From positions 1 through 64,000 of IMG/VR virus record IMGVR_UViG_3300044641_009805: a stretch of DNA of 64,000 bases; one strand, written 5' to 3'. Below the pieces are notes generated by a model. It saw only the letters and a program-made list of their open reading frames with translations, was not told where the DNA came from and did no database searches. The stretch's first letter is position 1. Every line of letters begins with the position of its first letter. Source of the stretch: a virus. The position numbers were made by a program, and so were the translations under genes. This document shows, one piece after another, positions 32,766 to 40,936 of this stretch.

Positions 32766-33181
32766 CACTTTTCTTTCATAATTTCTTTTATAAATTCTCT
32801 AACGATCGATTCGCCGATGTCAAGAGTCTTTGGGTAACCTTTTTCGCCTGGTCGCTTTGGTCGCTTTCCAGCTTTTCGACGCGCGTGAATATTAGCCCAT
32901 AATCCTTTCTTCTTCTTACGACCTTCAAGAACTTCGCCTGGTACTTCTGGAGATTCTTCGTGAGATTCATACTCGATATAAGCAAAAGCGTCGTTTAAAT
33001 CATTGTACGCTCTCGTGATCTTGTATTGTATCCAACCTGGTATTTCGTCATTCTCACCTATGACATCCAACATCATGTTCGACATCTCCACTATTCTGTG
33101 AAGTTGTGCGACAGCCATGTACCCTTCGTGATCTTCCTCTCCTTCATTCCAGTCTCTGCCAACGCTTTCGTCATTCATCAT
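32765..33181 (-). CDS. T4-like phage small protein, possible C-terminal targeting peptide
   Basis: 138 residues. MAVAQLHRIVEMSNMMLDVI with WIQYKITRAYNDLNDAF is a pattern common in marine T4-like phages; GLWANIHARRKAGKRPKRP is another widespread phage module. It ends IVREFIKEIMKEK, echoing the N-terminal LRxIIREE peptide of its neighbours. Function unknown. Confidence 0.6.
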   Translation of the reverse strand: MMNDESVGRDWNEGEEDHEGYMAVAQLHRIVEMSNMMLDVIGENDEIPGWIQYKITRAYNDLNDAFAYIEYESHEESPEVPGEVLEGRKKKKGLWANIHARRKAGKRPKRPGEKGYPKTLDIGESIVREFIKEIMKEK

Positions 33182-33242
33182 GACAATATGTATTCAAATA
33201 TTTGTAAATATGATATGCTGAATCCATATATAGTCTTTGCGT

Positions 33243-33422
33243 ATGAAGCTAAGATTGTCTGAACTCCGAAGAGTCATTAGAGAAATAATCGAAGAGGAAA
33301 CGTGGATGCCAGGACGTTGGATGGGATTCGTGAACGATCCTTTGGATGTAGAAGAGTTAGAGATGCTTGGTTCTCAAGGTTATATTGAGGAAGATCTCGA
33401 AGATGAGAACGATCAAAATTAG
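33243..33422 (+). CDS. Small protein with capsid-targeting-like N-terminus
   Basis: 59 residues from ATG 33243: MKLRLSELRRVIREIIEEE, then a short acidic body. It overlaps the next gene by 20 nt. Apart from the shared peptide, no recognised domain. Confidence 0.6.
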   Translation: MKLRLSELRRVIREIIEEETWMPGRWMGFVNDPLDVEELEMLGSQGYIEEDLEDENDQN

Positions 33423-33708
33423 CCTCAAAGAGTTACGTAAAATCATCAGGAAGCATCTGCAAGAGGGCCCATCTGGTCCTGGAGTCACGGCCGACCCCAC
33501 TGAAAAATCTGGGTTTTATCCCTATGAGATTGAACGAGGCGTGGACATCCAAGGATATTGGTACAGATCTCCAGGAAGAGCGCAAGGATCTGATGGGGAC
33601 CCAAGCCGTCCCGCCGACGCTGCAGAGTATATAGGTTTTAAAACTAAGGGAGCTACGCCTGCAGACGCAGCAGCAGAAGCCGCCCCTAAAGAGGAAACCA
33701 AAGAATAG
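33403..33708 (+). CDS. Small protein with capsid-targeting-like N-terminus
   Basis: 101 residues from ATG 33403: MRTIKISLKELRKIIRKHLQ, then a Gly/Pro/Asp-rich body and an Ala/Glu-rich tail. Unknown function; likely low-complexity virion cargo. Confidence 0.6.
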   Translation: MRTIKISLKELRKIIRKHLQEGPSGPGVTADPTEKSGFYPYEIERGVDIQGYWYRSPGRAQGSDGDPSRPADAAEYIGFKTKGATPADAAAEAAPKEETKE

Positions 33709-33760
33709 ATTATAAGAAGCTCGTATATACTTATCGTAAATTTGTAGAAAGTTTATTTAC

Positions 33761-34159
33761 ATGCAGGTCACCATAAGCATTTTAAGAGAGATCATAAGTG
33801 AAGCTTTCATGTTGATGGAAGCAGGGGTATTCGATGAGTACGAGCTCAACGTTGAACAAATCGACATGTTGACAGAAGCTGAGTATCGAGGTCGTGATGT
33901 TCAACTCGGCAAACCCATGAAAGGTGACGTAAAAAAATACAAGGTCTACGTCAAAGATAAGAGGACGGGAAATGTGAAGAAAGTCAACTTCGGGGATCCT
34001 AACATGGAAATTCGACGTGACAATCCGAAAGCTCGTAAGTCTTTTAGGGCCCGTCACGGATGTGGTACAAAAAGGGCTTCAGATAGGACAAAAGCAGCCT
34101 ACTGGAGCTGCCGCCTATGGTCTAGAAAACCAGTTTCTCAAATTTTGAGAGGAAAATGA
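33761..34159 (+). CDS. Phage protein of the FGDPNM...SFRARH type with targeting-like N-terminus
   Basis: 132 residues. N-terminal VTISILREIISEAFMLMEAG, then a domain with KYKVYVKDKRTGNVKKVNFG, FRARHGC, and YWSCRLW at the end. This Cys/Arg/Trp-rich domain is familiar from T4-like phage virion proteins, function undetermined. Confidence 0.6.
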   Translation: MQVTISILREIISEAFMLMEAGVFDEYELNVEQIDMLTEAEYRGRDVQLGKPMKGDVKKYKVYVKDKRTGNVKKVNFGDPNMEIRRDNPKARKSFRARHGCGTKRASDRTKAAYWSCRLWSRKPVSQILRGK

Positions 34160-34173
34160 TTGTCTGAATACAT

Positions 34174-34201
34174 TGTAAACAATGCTTGAATGTGATATAT
34201 T
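34174..34201 (+). promoter_or_regulatory. Promoter TGTAAA-N16-TATATT
   Basis: TGTAAA at 34174-34179, 16 nt, TATATT at 34196-34201. It is followed by a leader with an ACCGtactttCGGT hairpin and AAAG before the lipoprotein ATG, so this transcript has a leader. Confidence 0.6.
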
Positions 34202-34243
34202 CTTTGTATCAACCGTACTTTCGGTTGACAAGGTTAAAGAAAA

Positions 34244-34468
34244 ATGATCAAGAATACTATCGCATTGTTTATCGTCGCCGCCGTCGCTCTCGCTGCTTGC
34301 GGCGATGATTCAGGTTCGACTGGTACCGGCGCCGGTGGAGCCGGTGGTGCTGGTCAAGGTGGTGCAGTTACTTCGACGGGTGGAGCACCTGGAACTGGTG
34401 GCACGGGAGTTGGTGGTGGTGCAACAGGTGGGGCACCGGGTGTTGGTGGTGCCGGCGGCGGCGTTTGA
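34244..34468 (+). CDS. Short Gly-rich lipoprotein
   Basis: 74 residues. Signal peptide IALFIVAAVALAAC with lipobox LAAC, then GDDSGSTGT and about 45 residues of Gly/Ala/Thr. Such low-complexity lipoproteins are common in myxobacteria, hinting at the host. A phage lipoprotein could act in superinfection exclusion at the host envelope. Own promoter and terminator, so it may be expressed independently. Confidence 0.65.
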   Translation: MIKNTIALFIVAAVALAACGDDSGSTGTGAGGAGGAGQGGAVTSTGGAPGTGGTGVGGGATGGAPGVGGAGGGV

Positions 34469-34491
34469 AAAATAAAAAAGCATAAAGCTTT

Positions 34492-34523
34492 AACCGCAGG
34501 AGGGAATACTCCCTCCTGCGGTT
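34492..34523 (+). terminator. Terminator after the Gly-rich lipoprotein
   Basis: Perfect 14-bp stem AACCGCAGGAGGGA/TCCCTCCTGCGGTT with a 4-nt loop, then GTATTTATTT. Confidence 0.85.
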
Positions 34524-34544
34524 GTATTTATTTGTCGAAAATCT

Positions 34545-35087
34545 ATGAATCGAAAAGATGAAAAACTCCTTAGAGAATACATCAAAGAATCTCTGGGCAC
34601 TAGATCGTTGGTGCAGGAAGATATAATTACTGAACGCATAGTATATACTGCAGGAGATCTTAGACAAGCTCTACAGTTTATACAAAAGCATAAAAATATA
34701 GCGAAAGCTAAAGAAGCAGCAAAATCTGTTGGAAAAGCAACTGTTGTTGGGATAATTGGTGCGCTCGCTGGCGCGGCGAGCGCGCCAGCGTTAATTGCCG
34801 CGGCAGCGAAGATGGGGGCGATTGAAGCTGGCACGGCGGCATATGATGCTTACAAAGCTGCACAAGAATTAGACCCCGCAGAGAAAAAGAAAAATCCATT
34901 CTTCGACTACCTTTCCATCGATCCTGACACCACTGATATTGTGGACGATAAATTAGAAAATGAATTCGAAAAAGAGTTTCTAAGTCGACTTAGATATTAT
35001 GACGATGAAGATGAATTGCCCGATGCTGATAGAGCATTTACTTCATGGTTGAAAAATAAATTTAACCAGTCTCATGTCACGAAGTGA
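34545..35087 (+). CDS. Virion-type protein with targeting-like N-terminus and hydrophobic segment
   Basis: 180 residues. MNRKDEKLLREYIKESLG is the shared peptide. A long Ala/Gly-rich hydrophobic stretch (about residues 64-92) could cross a membrane. The C-terminal part FFDYLSIDPDTTDIVDDKLE is familiar from T4-like marine phages. A packaged membrane-active protein is possible. Confidence 0.55.
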   Translation: MNRKDEKLLREYIKESLGTRSLVQEDIITERIVYTAGDLRQALQFIQKHKNIAKAKEAAKSVGKATVVGIIGALAGAASAPALIAAAAKMGAIEAGTAAYDAYKAAQELDPAEKKKNPFFDYLSIDPDTTDIVDDKLENEFEKEFLSRLRYYDDEDELPDADRAFTSWLKNKFNQSHVTK

Positions 35088-35097
35088 GGACGTCAAT

Positions 35098-35188
35098 ATG
35101 TTATAGACGAAGATGTGATATTCGAAATAAGCTCACTTATAGTGGATGTGGAAAACATGCGGAACAAATCTTTGGAGGAAGTACCTAG
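35098..35188 (+). pseudogene. Decayed copy of the 49-residue Cys-rich protein at 35912
   Basis: From 35102 one frame reads YRRRCDIRNKLTYSGCGKHA, close to the start of the intact gene at 35912, but the ATG at 35098 is out of frame by 2 nt, CxxC has become CxxR, and TAG follows shortly. Multiple small indels mark it as dead. Confidence 0.6.
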
Positions 35189-35228
35189 CTTTGGCGGCGA
35201 GCCTTGATTTAAACTTAAAAACGAATAA

Positions 35229-35252
35229 AAAGCTGTGGAGCTCCACAGCTTT
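35229..35252 (+). terminator. Terminator
   Basis: AAAGCTGTGGAG/CTCCACAGCTTT forms a 12-bp perfect stem with no separate loop, followed by TTTTATTT. It ends the transcript containing the pseudogene and lies just upstream of the next gene. Confidence 0.75.
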
Positions 35253-35279
35253 TTTTATTTGCTTGAGATAAGTATTGAC

Positions 35280-35507
35280 GTGAATTCTGACGAAAAAGCA
35301 TTAAGAATTTTAATAAAAGAATTCGTGAAAGAATACTCTTCTCATGCGGGATCTCATCCGGAAGAGAGCTATCATGAAGATCTACTAGATGATCCTGCTT
35401 ATAAAGCAGACAGCGTTTACGTTCCCAATGACATAAAAGATAAAATAAACAAGTGGGCAGAAGACATGGGTCTGAAATCTAAGAAAAGTAAAAAGGAAAC
35501 TAAGTAA
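35280..35507 (+). CDS. Small protein with capsid-targeting-like N-terminus
   Basis: 75 residues from GTG 35280: MNSDEKALRILIKEFVKEYS, then an acidic body and a Lys-rich tail. An in-frame start at 35235 would lie inside the terminator hairpin. Unknown function. Confidence 0.55.
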   Translation: MNSDEKALRILIKEFVKEYSSHAGSHPEESYHEDLLDDPAYKADSVYVPNDIKDKINKWAEDMGLKSKKSKKETK

Positions 35508-35848
35508 TGCAACAGAGTGAGAAGCGTTTGAGAAAACTCATTAGAGAGTTTCTAGAAGCAGCCAATTTAAATGAGATGTCCGCGAAAGGTCTCAAGAAGA
35601 CCAGCTTTGAAGAAATACAAAAGAAGTTTCCAAGGTTCGCCAAAATACTTCAGGCAAAATACAAACAACCTGAATTAGACGCAGCTTCATTTGCAGTCCA
35701 AGGTTCTGGAAGTATGTTTGGATTTGGAACAAATGTTCCAATGATGGTCACAAAAGGTTATGATGATCCTGTTGTCCTGTGGCAAGACGATTCGCTAAAA
35801 TACAATGGCAGCGAGACGTTGGCTGACGCAGTAAGAAATGCTCAGTAA
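35507..35848 (+). CDS. Small protein with capsid-targeting-like N-terminus
   Basis: 113 residues: MQQSEKRLRKLIREFLEAA, then FEEIQKKFPRFAKIL and QGSGSMFGFGTNVPMMVTKG. No recognised domain. Directly abuts the upstream gene. Confidence 0.6.
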   Translation: MQQSEKRLRKLIREFLEAANLNEMSAKGLKKTSFEEIQKKFPRFAKILQAKYKQPELDAASFAVQGSGSMFGFGTNVPMMVTKGYDDPVVLWQDDSLKYNGSETLADAVRNAQ

Positions 35849-35911
35849 ACCCAGAAATTTAAAAGGTATCATCGAATGACAGGCTAATGATGGAATGGAA
35901 GAAAAGGTAAT

Positions 35912-36061
35912 ATGTGCTATAGAAGACGTTGCGATATTTGCAACAAACTGACATATGGAGGTTGCGGAAAACACGTTGAATATGTGCTTGCTGGTGTGCC
36001 ACAAGAAGACAGGTGCCAAGGGCATGGTATCGTTCAAAGTGATGAAGAAGATTCAGATTAA
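35912..36061 (+). CDS. 49-residue Cys/His-rich small protein
   Basis: Reads MCYRRRCDICNKLTYGGCG, KHVEYVLAG, then RCQGHG: CxxC plus C..H and C..H pairs suggest one zinc site. This small protein type (CDxCxKxTxxGCGxH) is widespread in bacteria and eukaryotes. A decayed copy lies 800 nt upstream. It overlaps the convergent lipoprotein gene by 4 nt. Confidence 0.6.
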   Translation: MCYRRRCDICNKLTYGGCGKHVEYVLAGVPQEDRCQGHGIVQSDEEDSD

Positions 36062-36378
36062 TAAGGTTCAGGGCAACCTAGATTTATGATGTTCTGTATT
36101 GGATCACAAAAAACCTGAATTTCTACCATATACTTCACACCATCTTTTTCAAGAATTAAATACGTGTCAACTGGACATGGTCCACCAAAGCTTTCGTCGT
36201 CGTGATCATCTTTCGTTACAGGTTCTGGTTTTTGATCATGATTTTTCGGAGGCTGAGAGATCTCGGTGGATTCTTCGTCGGCCATTTCTTCACTTTCTTC
36301 AAAAGAAGAATCGCTGCCGACACACCCAGATAAGGTCACGCAAAAAAAACATACCGCATTCAGGAAACGTAAGTTCAT
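36058..36378 (-). CDS. Small lipoprotein
   Basis: 106 residues. Signal peptide MNLRFLNAVCFFCVTLSGC with lipobox LSGC, an acidic linker rich in Glu, Asp and Pro, then a compact Cys-containing C-terminal region (GGPCPVDTYLILEKDGVKYM). The second lipoprotein in this stretch. Envelope location likely; exclusion or lysis roles are possible but unsupported. Confidence 0.6.
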   Translation of the reverse strand: MNLRFLNAVCFFCVTLSGCVGSDSSFEESEEMADEESTEISQPPKNHDQKPEPVTKDDHDDESFGGPCPVDTYLILEKDGVKYMVEIQVFCDPIQNIINLGCPEPY

Positions 36379-36455
36379 AATGAACCCCCTGCCGTATAAT
36401 AATAGTTATAGAAAAAACAAAGGTTTTTTAGATAATTTTATAAGATAGAGAACAA

Positions 36456-36827
36456 ATGCCATACAAGATACGTAAACAAAAATGTAAGCAGAGTGACGGA
36501 GATTCTGGCGGTTACGTGCTTTCTTATACTGATAAAAAAGGTAAAAAGCACAGGGCTTGTCATACATCTAAAAAGAAAGCCAGGGGTCAAATAGCTGCCA
36601 TAGAGGCTGAAGGTACAAAGATGAATAACGAAGATAGTCTTTTGGAGTTAAGAGCTTTTATTAGAGATGTTGTGAAAGAAGAACTGCATGCAGAGGGATC
36701 GCAAGAAGATTTAGACAAAGATGATGATGGTGACAAAGATTTTGCTGACATTTTGATATCTAGAATGATGGCAGGCGGGCTGTCAAAGAAAAAAGCAATC
36801 AAGAAGTCTAGAAAATACGACTCTTGA
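36456..36827 (+). CDS. Phage protein with internal targeting-like peptide
   Basis: 123 residues. N-terminal KIRKQKCKQSDG with GKKHRACHTSKKKARGQI is a recurrent phage module. In the middle (about residues 60-79) LLELRAFIRDVVKEEL is the shared amphipathic peptide; the tail DLDKDDDGDKDFADILISRM is another recurrent phage module. Confidence 0.6.
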   Translation: MPYKIRKQKCKQSDGDSGGYVLSYTDKKGKKHRACHTSKKKARGQIAAIEAEGTKMNNEDSLLELRAFIRDVVKEELHAEGSQEDLDKDDDGDKDFADILISRMMAGGLSKKKAIKKSRKYDS

Positions 36828-36962
36828 TCTTACTTCATTAATCTCTTACACGTTTAATCTAGCCAAGTTATTCACATTAAGTATTTTTTAACTTAGGTTG
36901 TGAATAAAATTTCACAACTACGGTAAATACACTCTCATAAAAGTGTTATAAACGTTCATAAG

Positions 36963-37295
36963 ATGAGCCGAACAATCAATAATTATAGTTTGATGAAGTT
37001 AGGTTCGAAAGAGCCGATGCAACGATATAACATGAAGACTAGAGGGAACTCAAATATTCCGATCAGCGAATGCACTGAGTTTACCATGCACGTTTCGCAG
37101 AAAACAGAATTTGCAAACTCTAAGAAAAAGCTCATTGATTACACTGAATATAAACTGATAAAGTACATTGAGAAAATTAAAGATAAACAACAAGAATTGA
37201 TCCTAAATGTAATGTTGGTCGATTATGTCAAGGGTCACATAGCTGTTGCTTGGAGAAAAGGACAACCTGTGTACGTAAATGTCACCAAGGGATAA
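36963..37295 (+). CDS. Small basic protein of unknown function
   Basis: 110 residues, Lys-rich, no recognised domain. Contains a predicted helix YKLIKYIEKIKDKQQELI and a C-terminal VAWRKGQPVYVNV. In the 135 nt upstream (36828-36962) only a GTTGTGAAxTTTCACAAC inverted repeat stands out. Precedes groEL. Confidence 0.5.
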   Translation: MSRTINNYSLMKLGSKEPMQRYNMKTRGNSNIPISECTEFTMHVSQKTEFANSKKKLIDYTEYKLIKYIEKIKDKQQELILNVMLVDYVKGHIAVAWRKGQPVYVNVTKG

Positions 37296-37300
37296 AATCC

Positions 37301-37328
37301 TGTACAAATACTTAGGTGAGTTTACTAT
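37301..37328 (+). promoter_or_regulatory. Promoter TGTACA-N16-TACTAT for groEL
   Basis: TGTACA at 37301-37306, 16 nt, TACTAT at 37323-37328, then 6 nt to ATG 37335. Again no space for a leader. Confidence 0.6.
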
Positions 37329-37334
37329 ACTGGT

Positions 37335-38957
37335 ATGTCTTTTGAACCCCATCCTCCTAAATCTAATAATTGCGTGTTATTTTCTAGCGATGCTAGAAAA
37401 AAGCTATATGCAGGTCTTAGCATAGCAGCTGAAGCAGTAAGCTGCACTTTAGGTCCGAATGGAAAAACAGTCTTAATCCAAAATGGAAATGATTCTCCGA
37501 TCATTACAAAAGACGGCGTAACGGTCAGCAAATCCGTAAAACTAGATGATCCAGTAGAGATGATGGGAGTAAGGCTACTGAGAGAAGCAGCGTCTCAAAC
37601 CAATGACACAGCTGGCGATGGAACGACTACCTCGACCGTCCTTACACATGCTTTAGTAAAAAATGGATTAAATTTGTTAGAGGCGGGTTACAACGCGAAA
37701 AAATTAGTAGAAGGAATGGACATCGCGATCAAATTAGTGACTGATGCCGTTGTTTCTCAGGCACATCCAGTCGAAACGACTGAAGAAATTGCGCAAATTG
37801 GTACCATTTCAGCCAATGGTGATAAGAAAATAGGTGAGCTAATTTCAGCTGCAATGGAAAAAGTTGGAAGAGATGGAATCATTACTGTAGAAGATGCTAA
37901 GGGAATGGCGACCACTCTTGACGTGGTTGACGGAATGCAGTTTGATAGGGGTTATTTAAGTCCTTACTTCGTTACGAACAACGAAAAGATGCATGCTTCT
38001 TATAATGATGCATATGTTCTAATCACAGATAAAAAAATATCTGTATTAAAGGATCTTGTTCCTATTCTTGAATCTGTGGTAAATTCTAGAAAACCTCTTC
38101 TCATCATTGCTGATGATGTTGACGGAGAAGCATTACAAGGGTTAGTTCTTAATAGAGTGAAATCTCAATTACCGATTGTTGCCATTAAGTCTCCTGGATT
38201 TGGAACTTCAAAAGATGAATATCTTATTGATATTTCAAAACTGACAGGAGCTAAGCTGGTTTCTAGCTCTACTGGTTTGTCTTTGGACAAAGTAAAACTA
38301 TCAGATCTGGGAACTGCAAAGAAGTTTGTTGTCGATGCAAAAACCACTACGATCGTTGGTCCTTCATCTGCGAGAGAGCAGGTCCAAGAGCATGTTTCTG
38401 ATTTAAAAGTGAGGCTTAATGATGTAACAATAAGCTCTCTTGAAATGAATAACCTAAGAACCAGAATTGCTCGGCTCGCTTCTGGGGTTGCTGTCGTACG
38501 AGTCGGCGGGGCCACCGAGATGGAAATGATCGAACGCAAATATAGAATAGAAGATGCTCTTCATGCGACACGCGCAGCGACTGAAGAAGGAATAATTCCG
38601 GGCGGAGGAACAGCTTTATACACGGCATCGATAGCAGCCAGAAAAGCTACAAAAAATGTCTCTTATGAAAGGGACGTGTTGGCCGGAATTGAAATGGTTT
38701 TTAAATCTTGCGTAGAACCATTGAGGAGAATTGCTCATAATAGTGGCAAATCGCCAGACGTCATTGAAGAATGTATGAGTAAGAATGTCAATAACAACTT
38801 CGGATATGATGCTTCTTCAGGCGAGTTTGTCGATCTTGTGGCGGCTGGTATTATCGACCCAGTCAAGGTTACTAAAATGGCTCTTAAGAATTCTTCTTCA
38901 GTTGCTAGACTGTTTTTAACTTTAGACGCTGTCTTGGTCAATGGAGAAACTGCTTGA
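37335..38957 (+). CDS. groEL: GroEL-type chaperonin
   Basis: 540 residues. An N-terminal extension of about 18 residues precedes the family core: CTLGPNGKTVLIQ, ITKDGVTVSKSV, the ATP-binding AGDGTTTSTVL, ISANGD, and the ATPase region DALHATRAATEEGIIPGGG with catalytic Asp. The usual Gly-Gly-Met tail is missing. No groES is present in the window. Large phages use their own or host chaperonins to fold capsid proteins. Leaderless-type promoter directly upstream. Confidence 0.95.
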   Translation: MSFEPHPPKSNNCVLFSSDARKKLYAGLSIAAEAVSCTLGPNGKTVLIQNGNDSPIITKDGVTVSKSVKLDDPVEMMGVRLLREAASQTNDTAGDGTTTSTVLTHALVKNGLNLLEAGYNAKKLVEGMDIAIKLVTDAVVSQAHPVETTEEIAQIGTISANGDKKIGELISAAMEKVGRDGIITVEDAKGMATTLDVVDGMQFDRGYLSPYFVTNNEKMHASYNDAYVLITDKKISVLKDLVPILESVVNSRKPLLIIADDVDGEALQGLVLNRVKSQLPIVAIKSPGFGTSKDEYLIDISKLTGAKLVSSSTGLSLDKVKLSDLGTAKKFVVDAKTTTIVGPSSAREQVQEHVSDLKVRLNDVTISSLEMNNLRTRIARLASGVAVVRVGGATEMEMIERKYRIEDALHATRAATEEGIIPGGGTALYTASIAARKATKNVSYERDVLAGIEMVFKSCVEPLRRIAHNSGKSPDVIEECMSKNVNNNFGYDASSGEFVDLVAAGIIDPVKVTKMALKNSSSVARLFLTLDAVLVNGETA

Positions 38958-39172
38958 TTTTACCTAGATTTTCCAAGGGAGACCTTGTCAAATTTAAAAT
39001 GAAAAGTCCTGAAAAAAATGGTATTGTTATAGACGTACACCATTCTAATTCATGCAAAAGCAAACACGTCGAGCACATGTCCAATAGCTATTCTCAAGTT
39101 TACTATGTTCTTGTAGACGGAACTTCAGTTGAAGGACCATACTTTTTTGATGAGCTATTGAGGGTGGTTTGA
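38954..39172 (+). CDS. SH3/KOW-like small protein (GDLV family, dispersed copy)
   Basis: 72 residues from TTG 38954, overlapping the groEL stop. LPRFSKGDLVKFKMKS, NGIVIDVHHS, YYVLVDGTSVEGPYFFDELLRVV. Good family match. Confidence 0.65.
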   Translation: MILPRFSKGDLVKFKMKSPEKNGIVIDVHHSNSCKSKHVEHMSNSYSQVYYVLVDGTSVEGPYFFDELLRVV

Positions 39173-39558
39173 AAAATCATGCAAAGATTTCTTCATCTGG
39201 AAAAGTAGAAGAGATTATCTTACCTAGTTACATGTCGTCTCTGTGCACAGAAGAAATTCTAGTAATAAAAGAAAAAATGAGAAAGAACGTGATAATCGCT
39301 TGTGGTTATCATCATTCATCTAAACGAATAGTCATCTTAAATGAAGATTCTAACATTTTGGAATTAATTCCTGAAGATTTTTTTGGAATGAATTTAACGA
39401 TTCTACAAGCGGTCCCTATAAAGTCTGGGTCTAAAATTGAAATTACCACTTCCAGGACTTTTATAGAAGTTGATTCAAGAGACGTTATTAGCGCATCTAA
39501 CTACGTAGACATATCGAATTTGGAAATAGATATGATACATGAAAATCAAGTTATCTGA
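39169..39558 (+). CDS. Protein of unknown function
   Basis: 129 residues from a TTG overlapping the previous stop. No recognised domain; beta-rich centre KRIVILNEDSNILELI. Lies in the groEL operon and overlaps the next gene by 20 nt. Confidence 0.5.
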   Translation: MKNHAKISSSGKVEEIILPSYMSSLCTEEILVIKEKMRKNVIIACGYHHSSKRIVILNEDSNILELIPEDFFGMNLTILQAVPIKSGSKIEITTSRTFIEVDSRDVISASNYVDISNLEIDMIHENQVI

Positions 39559-39757
39559 ATTAAGAAAGATTATAAGAGAAGAAGTTGAAAGAAATTTACG
39601 TTGGTCTGCAGGATACTTTGGAGGAGATTTAAGTAGTCCTCAAAAAGGAATAAATTACGTACCTCTCCAAGGGTTAGGAAGTTCGACAGAAGAAGAAAAA
39701 AAACAAATAGAAAATTATGAAGAAGAAGAAGAACTCGAAAGAGACATCACAGATTGA
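39539..39757 (+). CDS. Small acidic protein with capsid-targeting-like N-terminus
   Basis: 72 residues: MKIKLSELRKIIREEVERN, then RWSAGYFGGDLSSPQ and PLQGLGSSTEEE, a phage pattern I recognise from marine T4-like phages. Overlaps the IF-1 gene by 41 nt. Confidence 0.65.
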   Translation: MKIKLSELRKIIREEVERNLRWSAGYFGGDLSSPQKGINYVPLQGLGSSTEEEKKQIENYEEEEELERDITD

Positions 39758-39968
39758 AAGAGAAGATAGTTTAGAGCTCACAGGAACTGTCGAAGAGGCA
39801 TTACCTGGCACCTTATTCAAGGTAAAAACAACAACAGGCCAGACTGTATTGGCAACGCTGTCAGGAAAGTTAAGGCAAAATCACATCGTCGTATTACCAG
39901 GGGATGATGTAACAGTTGAAGTTTCAATCTACGATACTACAAGAGGTCGAATCTCGTGGCGCAGATAA
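39717..39968 (+). CDS. infA: Translation initiation factor IF-1
   Basis: 83 residues. After a 17-residue Lys/Glu extension it follows the IF-1 OB fold: SLELTGTVEEALPGTLFKVK, QTVLATLSGKLRQNHIVVLP, GDDVTVEVSIYDTTRGRISW. These match the conserved EALPxxxFxV, GKxRxxxIxxLPGDxVxVE and YDLTRGRI elements. IF-1 sits in the ribosomal A site during initiation. A phage copy is unusual and fits the leaderless mRNAs proposed here. Possibly co-expressed with groEL. Confidence 0.9.
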   Translation: MKKKKNSKETSQIEREDSLELTGTVEEALPGTLFKVKTTTGQTVLATLSGKLRQNHIVVLPGDDVTVEVSIYDTTRGRISWRR

Positions 39969-39981
39969 ACGGGAGAATGAA

Positions 39982-40140
39982 ATGATTCAATGGGCGCTTG
40001 AACACCCTTACTTGTTTTTTACTATGTTTTTATTTTCACTAGTAACAATGGTAAGCATTACAGCAGAAATTAGCAACTCTATAGCGTCATGTTTCGCTAA
40101 GAATGTAGCAGAAAAAGAAAAGTCTACTAAAGAATCCTAG
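39982..40140 (+). CDS. Small single-pass membrane protein
   Basis: 52 residues from ATG 39982 with one hydrophobic segment (YLFFTMFLFSLVTMVSI) and a Lys/Glu tail. An upstream in-frame start at 39916 overlaps IF-1 and is less likely. Confidence 0.5.
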   Translation: MIQWALEHPYLFFTMFLFSLVTMVSITAEISNSIASCFAKNVAEKEKSTKES

Positions 40141-40150
40141 TTATAAGCAT

Positions 40151-40438
40151 ATGAAAAACAAAATCTTGAGAGAGTATATCAAAGAAACAATCAGAGAGGT
40201 GTTAGAAGGACCTCACATCAGCAATGTACTTTCTCAAGATTTAACTTCAAGAGAACAGTTGGGTTCTATCGCTGATCCTGAAGATGAAAAAATTATATCG
40301 CATCTTTCAGAACCAGAAGTAGATCTCGAAGATTGTTACGGACCAGTTCCTCCAATTTCAGACGACGTTGGTGTCTTTCCAGACATGTATACAAAAGATT
40401 ATCACGTGATTCCTCATAGCCCAATATACAGGTCATGA
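40151..40438 (+). CDS. Small acidic protein with capsid-targeting-like N-terminus
   Basis: 95 residues: MKNKILREYIKETIREVLEG, then an acidic body with YGPVPPISDDVGVFPD. No recognised domain. Confidence 0.6.
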   Translation: MKNKILREYIKETIREVLEGPHISNVLSQDLTSREQLGSIADPEDEKIISHLSEPEVDLEDCYGPVPPISDDVGVFPDMYTKDYHVIPHSPIYRS

Positions 40439-40773
40439 ATACTTTTAAGCATGCCTTTAATGTTTTTTTTGCTACCATTAGAGAAAAATCTAAGGAGCTT
40501 AGAAGAGACAAATTATGGCCGCTGGTAAGAGCAGCGCATTTAGAACTTAATGAATCGTGTGTGGCATGCGGAAAGAAAAAGAAAATACAAGTTCATCATA
40601 TAATTCCAGTACACATTGATCCTTCTTTCGAACTAGACAGCGAAAACTTGATCACCTTATGTATGGATCAATACGAGTGTCATTTGAACATAGGCCACAA
40701 AGGTTCATGGCGAAATCACAATCCTAATGTAAGAAAAGATGCTCAAGATTTCTACTCAAAGTTAAAAACATGA
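40435..40773 (+). CDS. HNH endonuclease
   Basis: 112 residues. CVACGKKKKIQVHHIIPVHI, then LDSENLITLCMDQYECH, a complete HNH motif with zinc-binding Cys and the catalytic HH. Small free-standing HNH nucleases of this type are common in large phages, as homing nucleases or in packaging. The ATG overlaps the previous stop. Confidence 0.85.
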   Translation: MNTFKHAFNVFFATIREKSKELRRDKLWPLVRAAHLELNESCVACGKKKKIQVHHIIPVHIDPSFELDSENLITLCMDQYECHLNIGHKGSWRNHNPNVRKDAQDFYSKLKT

Positions 40774-40931
40774 AAAAATCAGAAAAAGATCTGTATTCGT
40801 CGATCGTAGAAAAAACCGCTTCTGGCATTTCTCTTAAAATTAAAGAAGAGCAAAGAAAAGACGCTCTTTCGCTCGTTGATCAAGAACTGTGTTATTGGAG
40901 TCTAGACTACGATCACATTTGCTCTTACTAG
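40770..40931 (+). CDS. 53-residue small protein
   Basis: A 53-residue frame, MKKSEKDLYSSIVEKTASG onward, starts in the last codons of the HNH gene and ends in WSLDYDHICSY. Hydrophilic, no recognised family. Overlap suggests translational coupling. Confidence 0.5.
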   Translation: MKKSEKDLYSSIVEKTASGISLKIKEEQRKDALSLVDQELCYWSLDYDHICSY

Positions 40932-40936
40932 ATCGA

